From contig NZ_JACSQP010000005.1 in assembly GCF_014836535.1 (NCBI RefSeq), positions 300,175 to 364,174 of the forward strand: a stretch of DNA of 64,000 nucleotides. Reading direction: 5' to 3'. The stretch is from Microbacterium pullorum. GTDB lineage: Bacteria > Actinomycetota > Actinomycetes > Actinomycetales > Microbacteriaceae. The notes beneath the pieces are model-generated. The model was not told the DNA's origin, made no database searches, and was given only the letters and a program-made list of their open reading frames with translations. Of the stretch, positions 55,338 through 63,313 are shown one piece after another (positions within the stretch are counted from its first letter, which is position 1; each line of letters starts with the position of its first letter). The translations under genes were made by a program, and so were the position numbers.

Positions 55338-56158
55338 GGACGATCCTGTCGATGGGGCGAAAGCGGATGCCGGTCGGTGATGACCGCGACGCAGCGGGCG
55401 GGAGAATCAGAGAAGGGAAGGTGCCCGCAGCCGCCGAGCAGCACGTGCGTCGCCTGGGGTCGCAGCTGCCGGGCCCGCCGGGACTGGCGCTGCGCGGGCA
55501 GCACCAGGTCACGACGCCCCCACACGATGGTCGTGGGCACCTCGTCGCCGCCGCGGATCGCACGCTGGCTGCGCAGCGCCCGGCGCACCGGACCGAATCC
55601 TTCACCGACGGCGAGCGCGTGCAGGTCCTCGATCGCCGCGGGCGCCGTCACCCGGCTCGGGCGCCCGAAGAGTGGGAACAGCAGCAGTCGACGGCCGGTG
55701 CGCGTGCGCAGCGCCGCGCCCAGCGGCCGCGGAAGCCGGCGGGCGGCCGTGCGCAGCACGGTGAGCAACCCCAAACACCACGCGCGCTCCCGGGGATTCC
55801 AGAACCCGATCGGCGCGAACGCGGTGACCCGCCCGGCGACGCCACGGCGGGCGAGCTCGAGGGCGATCCCGCCGCCCAGCGAACTGCCGACCACGTGCGG
55901 CGCCGTCACGCCGCGGGCGTCGAGCTCGGCGGTGACCCAGTCGGCGAGGGCGTCCACACCGGGACGCAGCGCGGGGTCGGCAGGCCGCGCGCCGAAGCCG
56001 GGCAGATCGAGGGCGTGCACCCGGTGCTCCTGAGCCAGCTCGTCGAGGATCGGTGCGAACACCTGCCAGCGGCTGCCGAGACCGTGCAGCAGCACGATGT
56101 CGGGCCCGGTGCCGGCGACGTGCGCGGCCGGGTCCGTCGGGGCAGGGGGGATGGTCAC
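55334..56158 (-). CDS. Alpha/beta hydrolase (putative esterase/lactonase)
   Basis: A 274-residue hydrolase: oxyanion strand IVLLHGLGSRW, nucleophile elbow GSSLGGG (Ser ~91), acid region IVWGRRDLVLP and catalytic His in GGCGHLPFSDSP. GTG 56158 overlaps the GMC stop (GTGA), tying it to the oxidoreductase. Beside a Baeyer-Villiger monooxygenase it is a natural candidate for the esterase or lactonase that opens the monooxygenase product; that role is inferred. Confidence 0.85.
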   Translation of the reverse strand: MTIPPAPTDPAAHVAGTGPDIVLLHGLGSRWQVFAPILDELAQEHRVHALDLPGFGARPADPALRPGVDALADWVTAELDARGVTAPHVVGSSLGGGIALELARRGVAGRVTAFAPIGFWNPRERAWCLGLLTVLRTAARRLPRPLGAALRTRTGRRLLLFPLFGRPSRVTAPAAIEDLHALAVGEGFGPVRRALRSQRAIRGGDEVPTTIVWGRRDLVLPAQRQSRRARQLRPQATHVLLGGCGHLPFSDSPARCVAVITDRHPLSPHRQDRP

Positions 56159-57870
56159 GGGCGAGGCGCCTTCCGTGTCGGCGCCGCGCGGCGCACCGCG
56201 GGCATCGGCAGCCGCAGCGCGCCGGGTGCCGACGCCGGCACGACCGGATGCCGCGGGGCGACGGCATCGACGCGCTGATAGGTCGCCCCCATCGGCGGCC
56301 GCGTGTCGGCATCCCCCTTGTTCGGCCAGAACGACATCGCCCGCTCGGCCTGCGCCGTGATGGTCAGCGAGGGATTCACGCCGAGGTTGGCAGACACCGC
56401 CGATCCGTCGGCGATGTGCAGGCCGTCGTAGCCGAAGACGCGCTGATACGGATCGATGACCCCCTCCGTGATGGAGGTGCCGATGACGCAGCCGCCGATG
56501 AAGTGGGCGGTCATCGGGATGCCGATGAGATCCGCCGACGACCCGCCGGCGAGCCCGTCGATGCGCTGCGCGAGGTCGCGTGCCACGCGATGGGCGGTGG
56601 GGATCCACTCCGGGTTGGGGTCTCCCCTCCCCTGTCGCGTGGTGAGGCGGCGCCCGAGCATGCCGCGGCGCAGCGACGTGGTGAGCGAATTGTCCAGAGA
56701 CTGCATGACGAGCACGATGAGCGACTGCTCGGCCCAGCGCGGCACCCCGTGCATGCGCCCGGCGGCCCGCCATCCCAGCCGGCGATAGGTGCGCAGCGCC
56801 GCGCGCCAGCGCGGGAGTCCCGGGATCGGATCGACGAGGTGCGCGTTCAGCAGGGCGAGCAGGCTCGACCCGCGGCCGTAGCGCACGGGCTCGACGTGGG
56901 TCTGCGGGTCGGGGTGGAACGACGAGGTGATGGCGGTGCCGTGGGTCATATCGGCATCGGGGGCGGTCGTCCGCGCCGACAGCACCGCCTCGGAGTTGGT
57001 GCGGCTGAGCTCGCCCAATCGCGCGGACAGGCGCGGGAGCGACCGCTCCTTGAGGCGGTGCAGCAGGCGCTGGGTGTTGAGGGCATTGCAGGCGAACACG
57101 ACATGCGAGGCGGTGAAGTCCCGCCGGCGCAGCGGGTTGCCCGTGACGTGGGCGCGCACCCGGTAGCGGCCGGCGGCGATGGGCCGCACATCGGTGACCG
57201 TGGTCATGGCGTGCACCGTGGCCCCCGCGCGCTGGGCCAACGGCAGGTAGTTCTTGGTCGTGGTGTTCTTCGCGCCCACGCGGCATCCGGTCATGCAGGC
57301 GCCGCACTCGGTGCAGCCCGTGCGCGCGGGGCCCACCCCGCCGAAGTAGGGATCCGGGGTCTCGACACCCGGGCCGTCGCCGAAGTAGACGCCGATCTGG
57401 GCGGCGTGGAGAGTCTCGCTCACGCCGTACTCGGCTGCGACGGTGCGCATCAGGTCGTCGGCGAGCGTGGTGTCGCGCGCGGCGGTGACCCCCAGCATCC
57501 GCTTGGCCTGGTCGTAGTGCACCGCCAGCTCGTCCTTCCAATCGGTGATGTGACCCCACTGCGGGTCGCGATAGAAGTCGTCGAGCGGCTCGTAGAGGGT
57601 GTTGGCGTACACCAGCGAGCCCCCGCCGACGCCGGTGCCGCTGACCACGAGAACGTTGCGCAGCAGGGTCATGCGCATGATGCCGAAGCAGCGCGCGGCG
57701 GGCAGCCACAGGTAGCGGCGCAGTCGCCACGACGTCTGCGGCAGCTCGTCGTCGCGGAACCACCGCCCCGCCTCGATCACGCCGACGCGGTAGCCCTTCT
57801 CGCTCAGACGCAGGGCTGCGACGCTCCCGCCGAAGCCGGAGCCGATCACCACGACGTCGTAGTCGTTCAC
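56155..57870 (-). CDS. GMC-type FAD oxidoreductase, cholesterol-oxidase-like (ChoD type)
   Basis: A 571-residue FAD oxidoreductase. The dinucleotide-binding motif is GSGFGG (residues 10-15), with VSGTGVGGGSLVYAN as second flavin contact. A CTECGACMTGCRVGAKNT stretch near residue 190 has the four-Cys ferredoxin-like spacing also seen in mycobacterial ChoD. The C-terminal part has HFIGGCVIG and SANLGVNPSLTITAQAERA. The family oxidises secondary alcohols or sterols to ketones. It is the first gene of the operon; GTG 57870 lies 6 nt from a TACGGT box, so leaderless. Sterol specificity is not established. Confidence 0.87.
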   Translation of the reverse strand: MNDYDVVVIGSGFGGSVAALRLSEKGYRVGVIEAGRWFRDDELPQTSWRLRRYLWLPAARCFGIMRMTLLRNVLVVSGTGVGGGSLVYANTLYEPLDDFYRDPQWGHITDWKDELAVHYDQAKRMLGVTAARDTTLADDLMRTVAAEYGVSETLHAAQIGVYFGDGPGVETPDPYFGGVGPARTGCTECGACMTGCRVGAKNTTTKNYLPLAQRAGATVHAMTTVTDVRPIAAGRYRVRAHVTGNPLRRRDFTASHVVFACNALNTQRLLHRLKERSLPRLSARLGELSRTNSEAVLSARTTAPDADMTHGTAITSSFHPDPQTHVEPVRYGRGSSLLALLNAHLVDPIPGLPRWRAALRTYRRLGWRAAGRMHGVPRWAEQSLIVLVMQSLDNSLTTSLRRGMLGRRLTTRQGRGDPNPEWIPTAHRVARDLAQRIDGLAGGSSADLIGIPMTAHFIGGCVIGTSITEGVIDPYQRVFGYDGLHIADGSAVSANLGVNPSLTITAQAERAMSFWPNKGDADTRPPMGATYQRVDAVAPRHPVVPASAPGALRLPMPAVRRAAPTRKAPRP

Positions 57871-57876
57871 GCGGCC

Positions 57877-57908
57877 ACCGTAGCCAACTATTGACAGTTT
57901 GCCAATAG
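57877..57908. promoter_or_regulatory. Divergent GMC/tetR promoter with TetR-type operator
   Basis: CTATTGACA (57888-57896) and TGCCAATAG (57900-57908) form a palindrome with one mismatch and a 3-nt centre, between the two start codons. On the minus strand -35 TTGGCA (57900-57905) and -10 TACGGT (57877-57882) are 17 nt apart, so the operator overlaps the GMC promoter. The plus strand has TTGACA (57891-57896) inside the palindrome for tetR. Autorepression and operon repression by the TetR protein is the simplest reading. Confidence 0.65.
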
Positions 57909-57925
57909 GCCCGGAGACTGACCCC

Positions 57926-58504
57926 GTGCACGAGACGTCGAGGACGCGGCTGAGCCCCGACGCCCGGCGCCAGCAGATCCTCGACGCTGCCGGCCAGCTC
58001 TACCGCGGGCGCCGCTACGACGATGTCTCGATGGAGGAGCTCGCCGCCGCCGCGGGAGTCGCCCGCGGGCTGCTGCACCACTACTTCGGATCAAAGCGTG
58101 ACCTCTTCCTCGCGGTCATGACGCAGTCCGTGCGCCTTCCCCTCGACGAGCTGCCCGACCTCGACGGCCGCCCCGTCGAGCAGCGCGCACGGCTGACGAT
58201 GACGTGGATCCTCGACGGTGCGCGCACGTACGGTCAGAGCTGGGTCAACGCCGCCGGCGCCGAGGGGCTGCAGGACGGCGGCGACGTGCAGGCCGTCGTC
58301 GACCGGGCCGACGACCGGGCCGCCCGCTTCGTGCTCGACGCACTCGGCCTGCCCGATGACGAGGCCCTGCGTGCACGCCTGCGACCGACCGCCGCGTTCG
58401 TCAAGGCGCTGTGCCGGGAGTGGATGCAGCGCGAGACGCTGACGCGGGACGACGTGCTCGAGCTCAGCACCGCCGCCGTGCTGCGCGCCGTGCGGGTGGA
58501 CTGA
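57926..58504 (+). CDS. TetR-family regulator
   Basis: A 192-residue one-component regulator. The N-terminal helix-turn-helix reads ARRQQILDAAGQLYRGRRYDDVSM then EELAAAAGVARGLLHHYFGSKRDLF (key residues GVARGLLHHYF). The C-terminal ligand and dimer domain is helical. GTG 57926 is chosen because a GGAG ribosome site lies at 57912; the frame is open nine codons upstream into the operator. Its stop shares one base with the monooxygenase start (TGATG). Probably the repressor of both the monooxygenase operon and the divergent GMC operon, induced by a pathway metabolite such as an acyl-CoA or ketone. Confidence 0.9.
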   Translation: MHETSRTRLSPDARRQQILDAAGQLYRGRRYDDVSMEELAAAAGVARGLLHHYFGSKRDLFLAVMTQSVRLPLDELPDLDGRPVEQRARLTMTWILDGARTYGQSWVNAAGAEGLQDGGDVQAVVDRADDRAARFVLDALGLPDDEALRARLRPTAAFVKALCREWMQRETLTRDDVLELSTAAVLRAVRVD

Positions 58505-59925
58505 TGCCGCGCATCGGGATCATCGGGTCGGGCTTCGGGGCGATCGCCGTCGCGACCGAGTTCCTGCAGCACGGCTACGGCGACGTGCGCCTGTGGGAGA
58601 AGGCCGACAGTCTCGGCGGCGTGTGGCGCGACAACGTCTATCCCGGCGCCGCGTGCGACGTGCCCTCCCCCTTCTACTCGTTCTCCTTCGCCCCCTGGCC
58701 CTCGTGGCCGCGGCGCTATGCCGAGCAGCCGGCCATCCTGCGCTACCTGCGGGCCGTCGCCGAGCGGGAGGGTGTCACGGCACGCACGCGCTTCGGCGCA
58801 GGCGTCGTGGCCGCCGCGTGGAACGGCGCCTGCTGGCTGGTCACCCTCGAGGACGGCACGACAGACGAGGTCGACCTGCTCGTGAGCGCCGTGGGGCAGC
58901 TCTCCACGCCGACCGTCCCCAGCCTCCCCGGCGCCGAGAGCTTCGCCGGACCCGCCTTCCACACCGCGCGCTGGCCGCAGGACCTCGACGTGCGCGGCCT
59001 GCGCGTCGCCGTGATCGGCGCGGCGGCGACCGCGGTGCAGGCCGTGCCCGCCCTGGCACCGGTGGCCGAGCGGGTGATCCTGTTCCAGCGCACCCCCAGC
59101 TACATCTGGCCCAAGCCCGACGCCGTTTATCCGCGGTGGTACCGCCGCATCGCCGCCGTCATCGAGCGGCCGTTCTTCCGCGGGCTCGGCGAGCTGTTCT
59201 CCCGGCAGCTGGATCCCGACTCGATCGCGGCACGGATCGGCGCCGCCGTGACCCGCGCGCACCTGCGCCTGCGCGTGCGCGATCCGGCGCTCCGCCGCGC
59301 GCTCACCCCGGACTACCCGATCGGATGCCGCCGCATCCTGTTCAGCAACAACTTCTACCCGGCGCTGTGCCGGGACGACGTGGACCTCGTCACCGCCGGC
59401 ATCCAACGCATCGAGCCCGGCGCGGTCGTCACCGCCGACGGCCGCTCGCACCCCGCGGACGTGCTCGTGTGCGCCACCGGATTCGACGCGCAGTCCTTCC
59501 TGCGTGGCATCCGCATCACCGGGCCGGGCGGAAAGGACCTGCACGAGCATTGGAGCGCGGGGGCGCGGGCCCACCTCGGCATCTACGTGCCCGGGTTTCC
59601 CAACCTGCTGCTCTCGTACGGACCCAACACCAATCTGGGCGGGAGCTCGATCATCCGCATGCTCGAGGCCGAGGCGCGCCACATGCGTCTCGCGGTCGAT
59701 CGGATGGTCTCCTCGGGTGCGCGCACGCTTGAGGCGACCCCCGCGGCCGAGCAGGCATGGGATGACGAGGTGCAGACCCGGCTGGCAGGCACCGCGTGGG
59801 TGAGCTGCGACAGCTGGTACCGGCATCCGGTCACCGGCCGCATCACGTCGAACTGGCCCGGCGGGACGAACAGGTACGTCGCCCGGGTGCGCGACCTCGT
59901 CGAGGACGAGTTCGTCTGGCGGTGA
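58504..59925 (+). CDS. Baeyer-Villiger monooxygenase (class B flavoprotein)
   Basis: A 473-residue FAD/NADPH monooxygenase. Two Rossmann motifs are visible (GSGFGA, residues 8-13, and VIGAAATAVQ), and between them the exact Baeyer-Villiger fingerprint FxGxxxHxxxWP as Phe147, Gly149, His153, Trp157, Pro158. The later CATGFDA segment replaces the usual ATG-loop. These enzymes insert oxygen next to a ketone to give an ester or lactone. It shares an operon with tetR (1-bp overlap) and faces the GMC alcohol oxidase operon. Substrate unknown; cyclic, steroid-like or branched ketones fit the neighbours. Confidence 0.9.
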   Translation: MPRIGIIGSGFGAIAVATEFLQHGYGDVRLWEKADSLGGVWRDNVYPGAACDVPSPFYSFSFAPWPSWPRRYAEQPAILRYLRAVAEREGVTARTRFGAGVVAAAWNGACWLVTLEDGTTDEVDLLVSAVGQLSTPTVPSLPGAESFAGPAFHTARWPQDLDVRGLRVAVIGAAATAVQAVPALAPVAERVILFQRTPSYIWPKPDAVYPRWYRRIAAVIERPFFRGLGELFSRQLDPDSIAARIGAAVTRAHLRLRVRDPALRRALTPDYPIGCRRILFSNNFYPALCRDDVDLVTAGIQRIEPGAVVTADGRSHPADVLVCATGFDAQSFLRGIRITGPGGKDLHEHWSAGARAHLGIYVPGFPNLLLSYGPNTNLGGSSIIRMLEAEARHMRLAVDRMVSSGARTLEATPAAEQAWDDEVQTRLAGTAWVSCDSWYRHPVTGRITSNWPGGTNRYVARVRDLVEDEFVWR

Positions 59926-60040
59926 CACCCCCGGCGGGCCGCGATCGACCACGTGTGGTGCCCGCTCGGGAAGTGCGGCAGCGTCGACCTCGCCTGTGGC
60001 CGCCGTCGACAGCCGGCACTCGCTGCCGGACAATGGCGGG

Positions 60041-60433
60041 ATGCCTGCCGTCCTGATCGAAGTCCGCCGTCATTACACCCTGGATGAGCAAGCCGACATC
60101 ATGGCGGCTGTTCACCGGGCACTCGTTGCCGCTTTCCGAATCCCCGAGGAGGATCGGAACATCCGGCTCATCCTTCACGAGCCGCATCGATTCTCGGTTT
60201 CCGCTGACCTCTCGCATCCCGAGTATCGGACGATCGTCACGATCGATTGCTTCGCGGGCCGATCAGCGGAGGCGAAGCGGCGCCTCTACGCGGGGATCGC
60301 CGACGGGCTCGAGGGCCTCGGCATCCCCCGCGATCACGTGTCGACGATCCTGCACGAAATCGCGCTGGAGAACTGGGGGGTGAGCGGACACGCAGCGAGC
60401 GACGTCGACCTCGGATTCACCGTAGAAGTGTGA
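60041..60433 (+). CDS. Tautomerase-family protein
   Basis: A 130-residue member of the tautomerase superfamily. The catalytic proline is at the mature N-terminus (MPAVLIEVRR, Pro1 after Met removal), which fixes the ATG at 60041 over an upstream frame. The pattern resembles the longer cis-CaaD/MSAD group: EVRRHYTLDEQADIMAAVHRAL, IRLILHEPHRF, YRTIVTIDCFAGRSAEAKRRLY. Such enzymes tautomerise or hydrate keto acids. No operon partner; substrate unknown. Confidence 0.85.
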   Translation: MPAVLIEVRRHYTLDEQADIMAAVHRALVAAFRIPEEDRNIRLILHEPHRFSVSADLSHPEYRTIVTIDCFAGRSAEAKRRLYAGIADGLEGLGIPRDHVSTILHEIALENWGVSGHAASDVDLGFTVEV

Positions 60434-60467
60434 ACCGAGGCCCGTCCGCGCGCACGATGGGTGCAGC

Positions 60468-61100
60468 TCACTTGTCGGCGACGAAGGGCGCCTGCCGGGG
60501 GTAGGCGGTGGCGTTCTCGGTGGCGTCGGCGAGGAACCGGGCGAGGCTTGCACGGGTGAGACTGGTGCGGCGACCGGAGCGGTGCGGGTCGTGCTCGACC
60601 GGCCCGGCGGGTCCGTCGACGAGGCGGGGCACGCGGACGAGGGTCCATTCGAGCGGGCTGGTTTCCCAGGCGGCGTGTTCGAGGATCTTGTCCTGTGCGA
60701 GTTCGCCGCCGAGCCGGTTGAGCAGCCAGGAGATGATCTTGTCGCGACCGCGTTTGCGGTCGCCCGGCAGGTCGAGGCCCGCGACACTGATCCCGACGTA
60801 GCGGGACACGCCCGCGGTGCTCATGGCGGGGATCAGGATGCCGGCGGTGTCGCGCAGCAGCGTGGTGTCCTTACCGACCGGACCGAGCGCGGAGACGACG
60901 ACGTCGGCTCCGGCGACCGCGCGGGCGACAGCGTCCCGATCCCGGGTGTCGCCGGCCACGAGCGTGACCTGGTCAGAGGCGGCCGCCGCTTTCGCGGGAT
61001 CCCGCCCCAGCAGTGTCAGGGCATGGCCGCGGCTGAGCAGCTCGTCGACGAGCAGTCGACCGGTGCGGCCGGTGCCGCCGAGGACGGTGATGTTCATCAT
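60468..61100 (-). CDS. NAD(P)H-binding oxidoreductase (atypical SDR)
   Basis: A 210-residue Rossmann protein with the atypical-SDR glycine motif TVLGGTGRTGRLLV (GxxGxxG), VTLVAGDTRD, DVVVSALGPVG and YVGISVAGLD. It belongs to the NmrA/BVR-B-like group; a redox or NADP-sensing role is possible. The start MMN is preceded by AGGAG, and the first ATG overlaps the MarR stop as ATGA, so coupling decides for 61100 rather than the next ATG. It was therefore probably co-expressed with the MarR regulator, which is now frameshifted. Confidence 0.85.
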   Translation of the reverse strand: MMNITVLGGTGRTGRLLVDELLSRGHALTLLGRDPAKAAAASDQVTLVAGDTRDRDAVARAVAGADVVVSALGPVGKDTTLLRDTAGILIPAMSTAGVSRYVGISVAGLDLPGDRKRGRDKIISWLLNRLGGELAQDKILEHAAWETSPLEWTLVRVPRLVDGPAGPVEHDPHRSGRRTSLTRASLARFLADATENATAYPRQAPFVADK

Positions 61101-61590
61101 TCTCCTTGGTGGGGGTTTCTCGCGCGCGGGGGCCGGGTCGGACCGACGGGCGGGTGGGACTGGACGGATGCCGCAAACCGACCGAGCAGCACCTCGAACG
61201 CATCGACCCGGCCTCGGCCCATCCATCGAGGAGCGAGGCGAGGTAGCGCGCCCGGAATGCGGCGGCCTCGGCACGCAGCGCGGTTCCCGCGGGCGTGAGG
61301 GTGAGCGTGAGGCGGCGCGGGCCATCCACGGCAGGCGCCTTGCTGACGTACCCGCTGGTGACGGCCTTGTCACAGAGTCGGCTGGCGGTCGCCGGCGCGA
61401 CACCGAGCTGTGCAGCCACGTCCGCCACAGACAACCCACCCGACGCCCCGATCGCATGGACGACCAGCACGGTGGACAGATCCACCCCCGGCTCGGATCC
61501 GTGCGCAGCACGCCCCGACGTGGTCGGGGCCCACAGCCTGCGCATCCCCAGCAGGGCAGCGTCGATGGCCGCCAACGCGTCTGGGCGCCG
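61097..61590 (-). pseudogene. MarR-family regulator, frameshifted and 5'-damaged
   Basis: The winged-helix core is clear: LSTVLVVHAIGASGGLSVADVAAQLG, VAPATASRLCDKAVTSGYVSKAPAVDG and PRRLTLTLTPAGTALRAEA. After LLDGWAEAG the frame slips near 61205-61212; the continuing homology (VDAFEVLLGRFAASVQSHPP) is in another frame and ends at TGA 61097-61099, overlapping the next gene's ATG. One missing base explains it. At the other end the homology stops near 61590 where an oppositely oriented broken gene begins, and no good start codon is present. A sequencing error could explain the slip, not the lost 5' end. Confidence 0.7.
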
Positions 61591-62220
61591 GCGTGCGGGA
61601 CGACGAGGCAGCGCCGGCCGTCGCACCCGGTGCCGAAGCGCGCGTGTTCGATTTCGCGTGGGATCCGGACGCCCTTCGGGCGGCGCTGGATGGATGCGAC
61701 CGGCTCTTCCTGATGCGGCCACCACCGATCGCGGACGTGCGGCGCCACCTGTTCCCGCTCATCGATGTGGCGATGGAGCTCGGCATCCGTCAGAACGTCT
61801 TCCTGTCGCTGCAGGGCGTGCAGCAGAACAAGGCAACCCCGCACCACGCCGTGGAGGAGTACCTCCCAGGTGAAGGCGCCCTACACGTTCCTGCGACCGA
61901 ACTTCTTCATGCAGAACCTGTCGACCACCTACCGGGACGACATCCGCTACCGCGACGAGATTTATGTACCCGCCGGTCACGCGTTCACCGCGTTCATCGA
62001 CGCGCGCGACATCGGCGCCGTGGCCGCCGCCGTCTTCCGCGATCCTGACCGCCACGTGGGCAAGGCCTACACGCTCAGCGGCGAGCAGACCCTCACCTAC
62101 CGCAGCGTCGCCCGCATACTGACAAGAGTGCTCGGCCGCACGATCCGATATCCGCGTCCCAGTGAAGCCGACTACCTCGACCGCCTCCGAGGCGAAGGGG
62201 ACTGCTGCACGGATAGGTGA
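61587..62220 (+). pseudogene. NmrA-like NAD(P)-binding protein, truncated at both ends and frameshifted
   Basis: Homology runs from 61587 (GVRDDEA, ARVFDFAWDPDALRAALDGC, DRLFLMRPPPIADVRRHLFP, VFLSLQGVQQNKATPHHAVEEYL), shifts frame once near 61864-61880, then continues as PYTFLRPNFFMQNLSTTYRDD, AGHAFTAFIDARDIGAVAAAV and LTYRSVARILTRVLGRTIRYP. The first ~35 residues, including the Rossmann GxxGxxG, are missing at the junction with the MarR remnant, and the last ~60 are replaced by IS3 end sequence at 62198. Three lesions make it certainly non-functional. Confidence 0.8.
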
Positions 62221-62230
62221 CAGTTCCTAG

Positions 62231-62958
62231 TCACGCCGCCAGTGCGACGGTCGTGTTCATGATGGTCTCGAACTCGATGGGCGTCAAACGTCCCAGGCGT
62301 CGCTGCCGTCGCCGTCGGTGGTAGGTCCGCTCGATCCAGGTCACCATCGCGATCCGCAGTTGCTGCCGGGTGGTCCAGGTGCGACGGTCGAGGACGTTCT
62401 TCTGCAGCAGGGCGAAAAAGCTCTCCATAGCGGCGTTGTCCCCGCTGGACCCGACTCGGCCCATCGATCCGACCATGCGGTGACGGGTCAGAGCGCGCAG
62501 GAACTTCCTGCTTCGAAATTGGCTACCTCTGTCGCTGTGAATCACGCAGCCGGCGACGTCGCCACGCATCGCGACAGCATTCTCGAGCGCCTGGACGGCC
62601 AACCGGGACTTCATTCTCGAGTCGATCGAATAGCCCACGATGCGGCCGGAGAACACGTCCTTGATCGCGCAGAGATAGAGCTTCCCTTCACTCGTTTTGT
62701 GCTCCGTGATATCGGTCAGCCATCGCCTCACCCACGTCGCGGGCCTCGTCGGCGAGCAGCCGATGCCCGAACTCGGGATCGTCCTTGTGCGCGTCGAAGA
62801 GCGCGTTCGCGCGATATGCCTCCACCACCTCGCTGGGCGTGATGGCGGCCGCCAGCCACCGGTAGTAGGGCTGACGGGCGAGCTTCAAAACCCGGCACGT
62901 CACCGACACGGGAATCCCCGAGGCGGCGAGCTCAGTCACGAGCGGGTAGAACCTTTTC
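62231..62958 (-). pseudogene. IS3 transposase OrfB with internal deletion
   Basis: Starts in the -1 frame after the slippery site (GKRFYPLVTELAASG, VSVTCRVLKLARQPYYRWL) and keeps the helical N-part to EARDVGEAM, then jumps into the rve integrase core WLTDITEHKTSEGKLYLCAIKD, VIHSDRGSQFRS and AAMESFFALLQKN. About 50-60 residues that normally lie between are missing and the frame is changed. The fusion point TGGCTGACCGAT (62711-62722 complement) reads as MADR in one frame and WLTD in the other, the mark of a deletion between two short direct repeats. The catalytic Asp-Asp-Glu region remains but not in a full-length protein. Confidence 0.82.
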
Positions 62959-63244
62959 CCGGCAGGTTCGCCTGCGACAGATACGCCGCCGCGCGCCGGA
63001 GGACTTCGTTCTCCTGCTCCAGAAGCCGGATCCGCTTCCGCGCATCGCGCAACTCGGCGCCCTCCGTCCGGGACTGGCCGGGCTTGGCGCCCTCCTCGAT
63101 ATCGGCGCGACGCATCCACTTCTGCAACGTCATCGGGTGGACGCCGAAGTCTTTCGCGATCTGCTCGATCGTCACTCCGGGCTCCCGGTTCCTCGCGACG
63201 CGCACGACGTCGTCACGGAACTCACTCGGGTAGGGCTTGGGCAC
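62936..63244 (-). CDS. IS3 transposase OrfA
   Basis: A 102-residue helix-turn-helix protein: PKPYPSEFRDDVVRVARNREPGV, then IEQIAKDFGVHPMTLQKWMRRADIEEG and a C-terminal leucine-zipper helix (LRDARKRIRLLEQENEVLRRAAAYL). GTG start at 63244. Near its end a GGGAAAAGG run (complement at 62949-62960) is a typical -1 frameshift site that would join it to OrfB. OrfA itself is intact. Confidence 0.85.
   Translation of the reverse strand: MPKPYPSEFRDDVVRVARNREPGVTIEQIAKDFGVHPMTLQKWMRRADIEEGAKPGQSRTEGAELRDARKRIRLLEQENEVLRRAAAYLSQANLPGKGSTRS
62949..62960 (-). other. Putative -1 programmed ribosomal frameshift site of the IS3 element
   Basis: GGGAAAAGGTTC on the minus strand: orfA reads GGA AAA GGT, while the orfB frame reads GGG AAA AGG TTC. 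Slipping back one base on AAA joins PGK to RFYPLV and gives the OrfAB product. Confidence 0.6.
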
Positions 63245-63313
63245 AGCAACATCCTTCCAGGCCCACCACTCGGGCAAGCCAGATCAGATGCCACCTATTC
63301 GTGCAGCAGTCCC

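Larger units (their letters stand above)
62198..63313 (-). mobile_element. IS3-family insertion sequence, internally deleted
   Basis: The 1.1-kb element is bounded by 25-bp terminal inverted repeats: GGGACTGCTGCACGgATAGG at 62198 and the complement of GGGACTGCTGCACGaATAGG at 63313, with two mismatches overall. It contains orfA and a broken orfB on the minus strand with a -1 frameshift site between them. The flanks (GAAGG before, GTCCT after) show no target-site duplication. It truncates an NmrA-like gene on one side and an integrase gene on the other. Confidence 0.82.
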
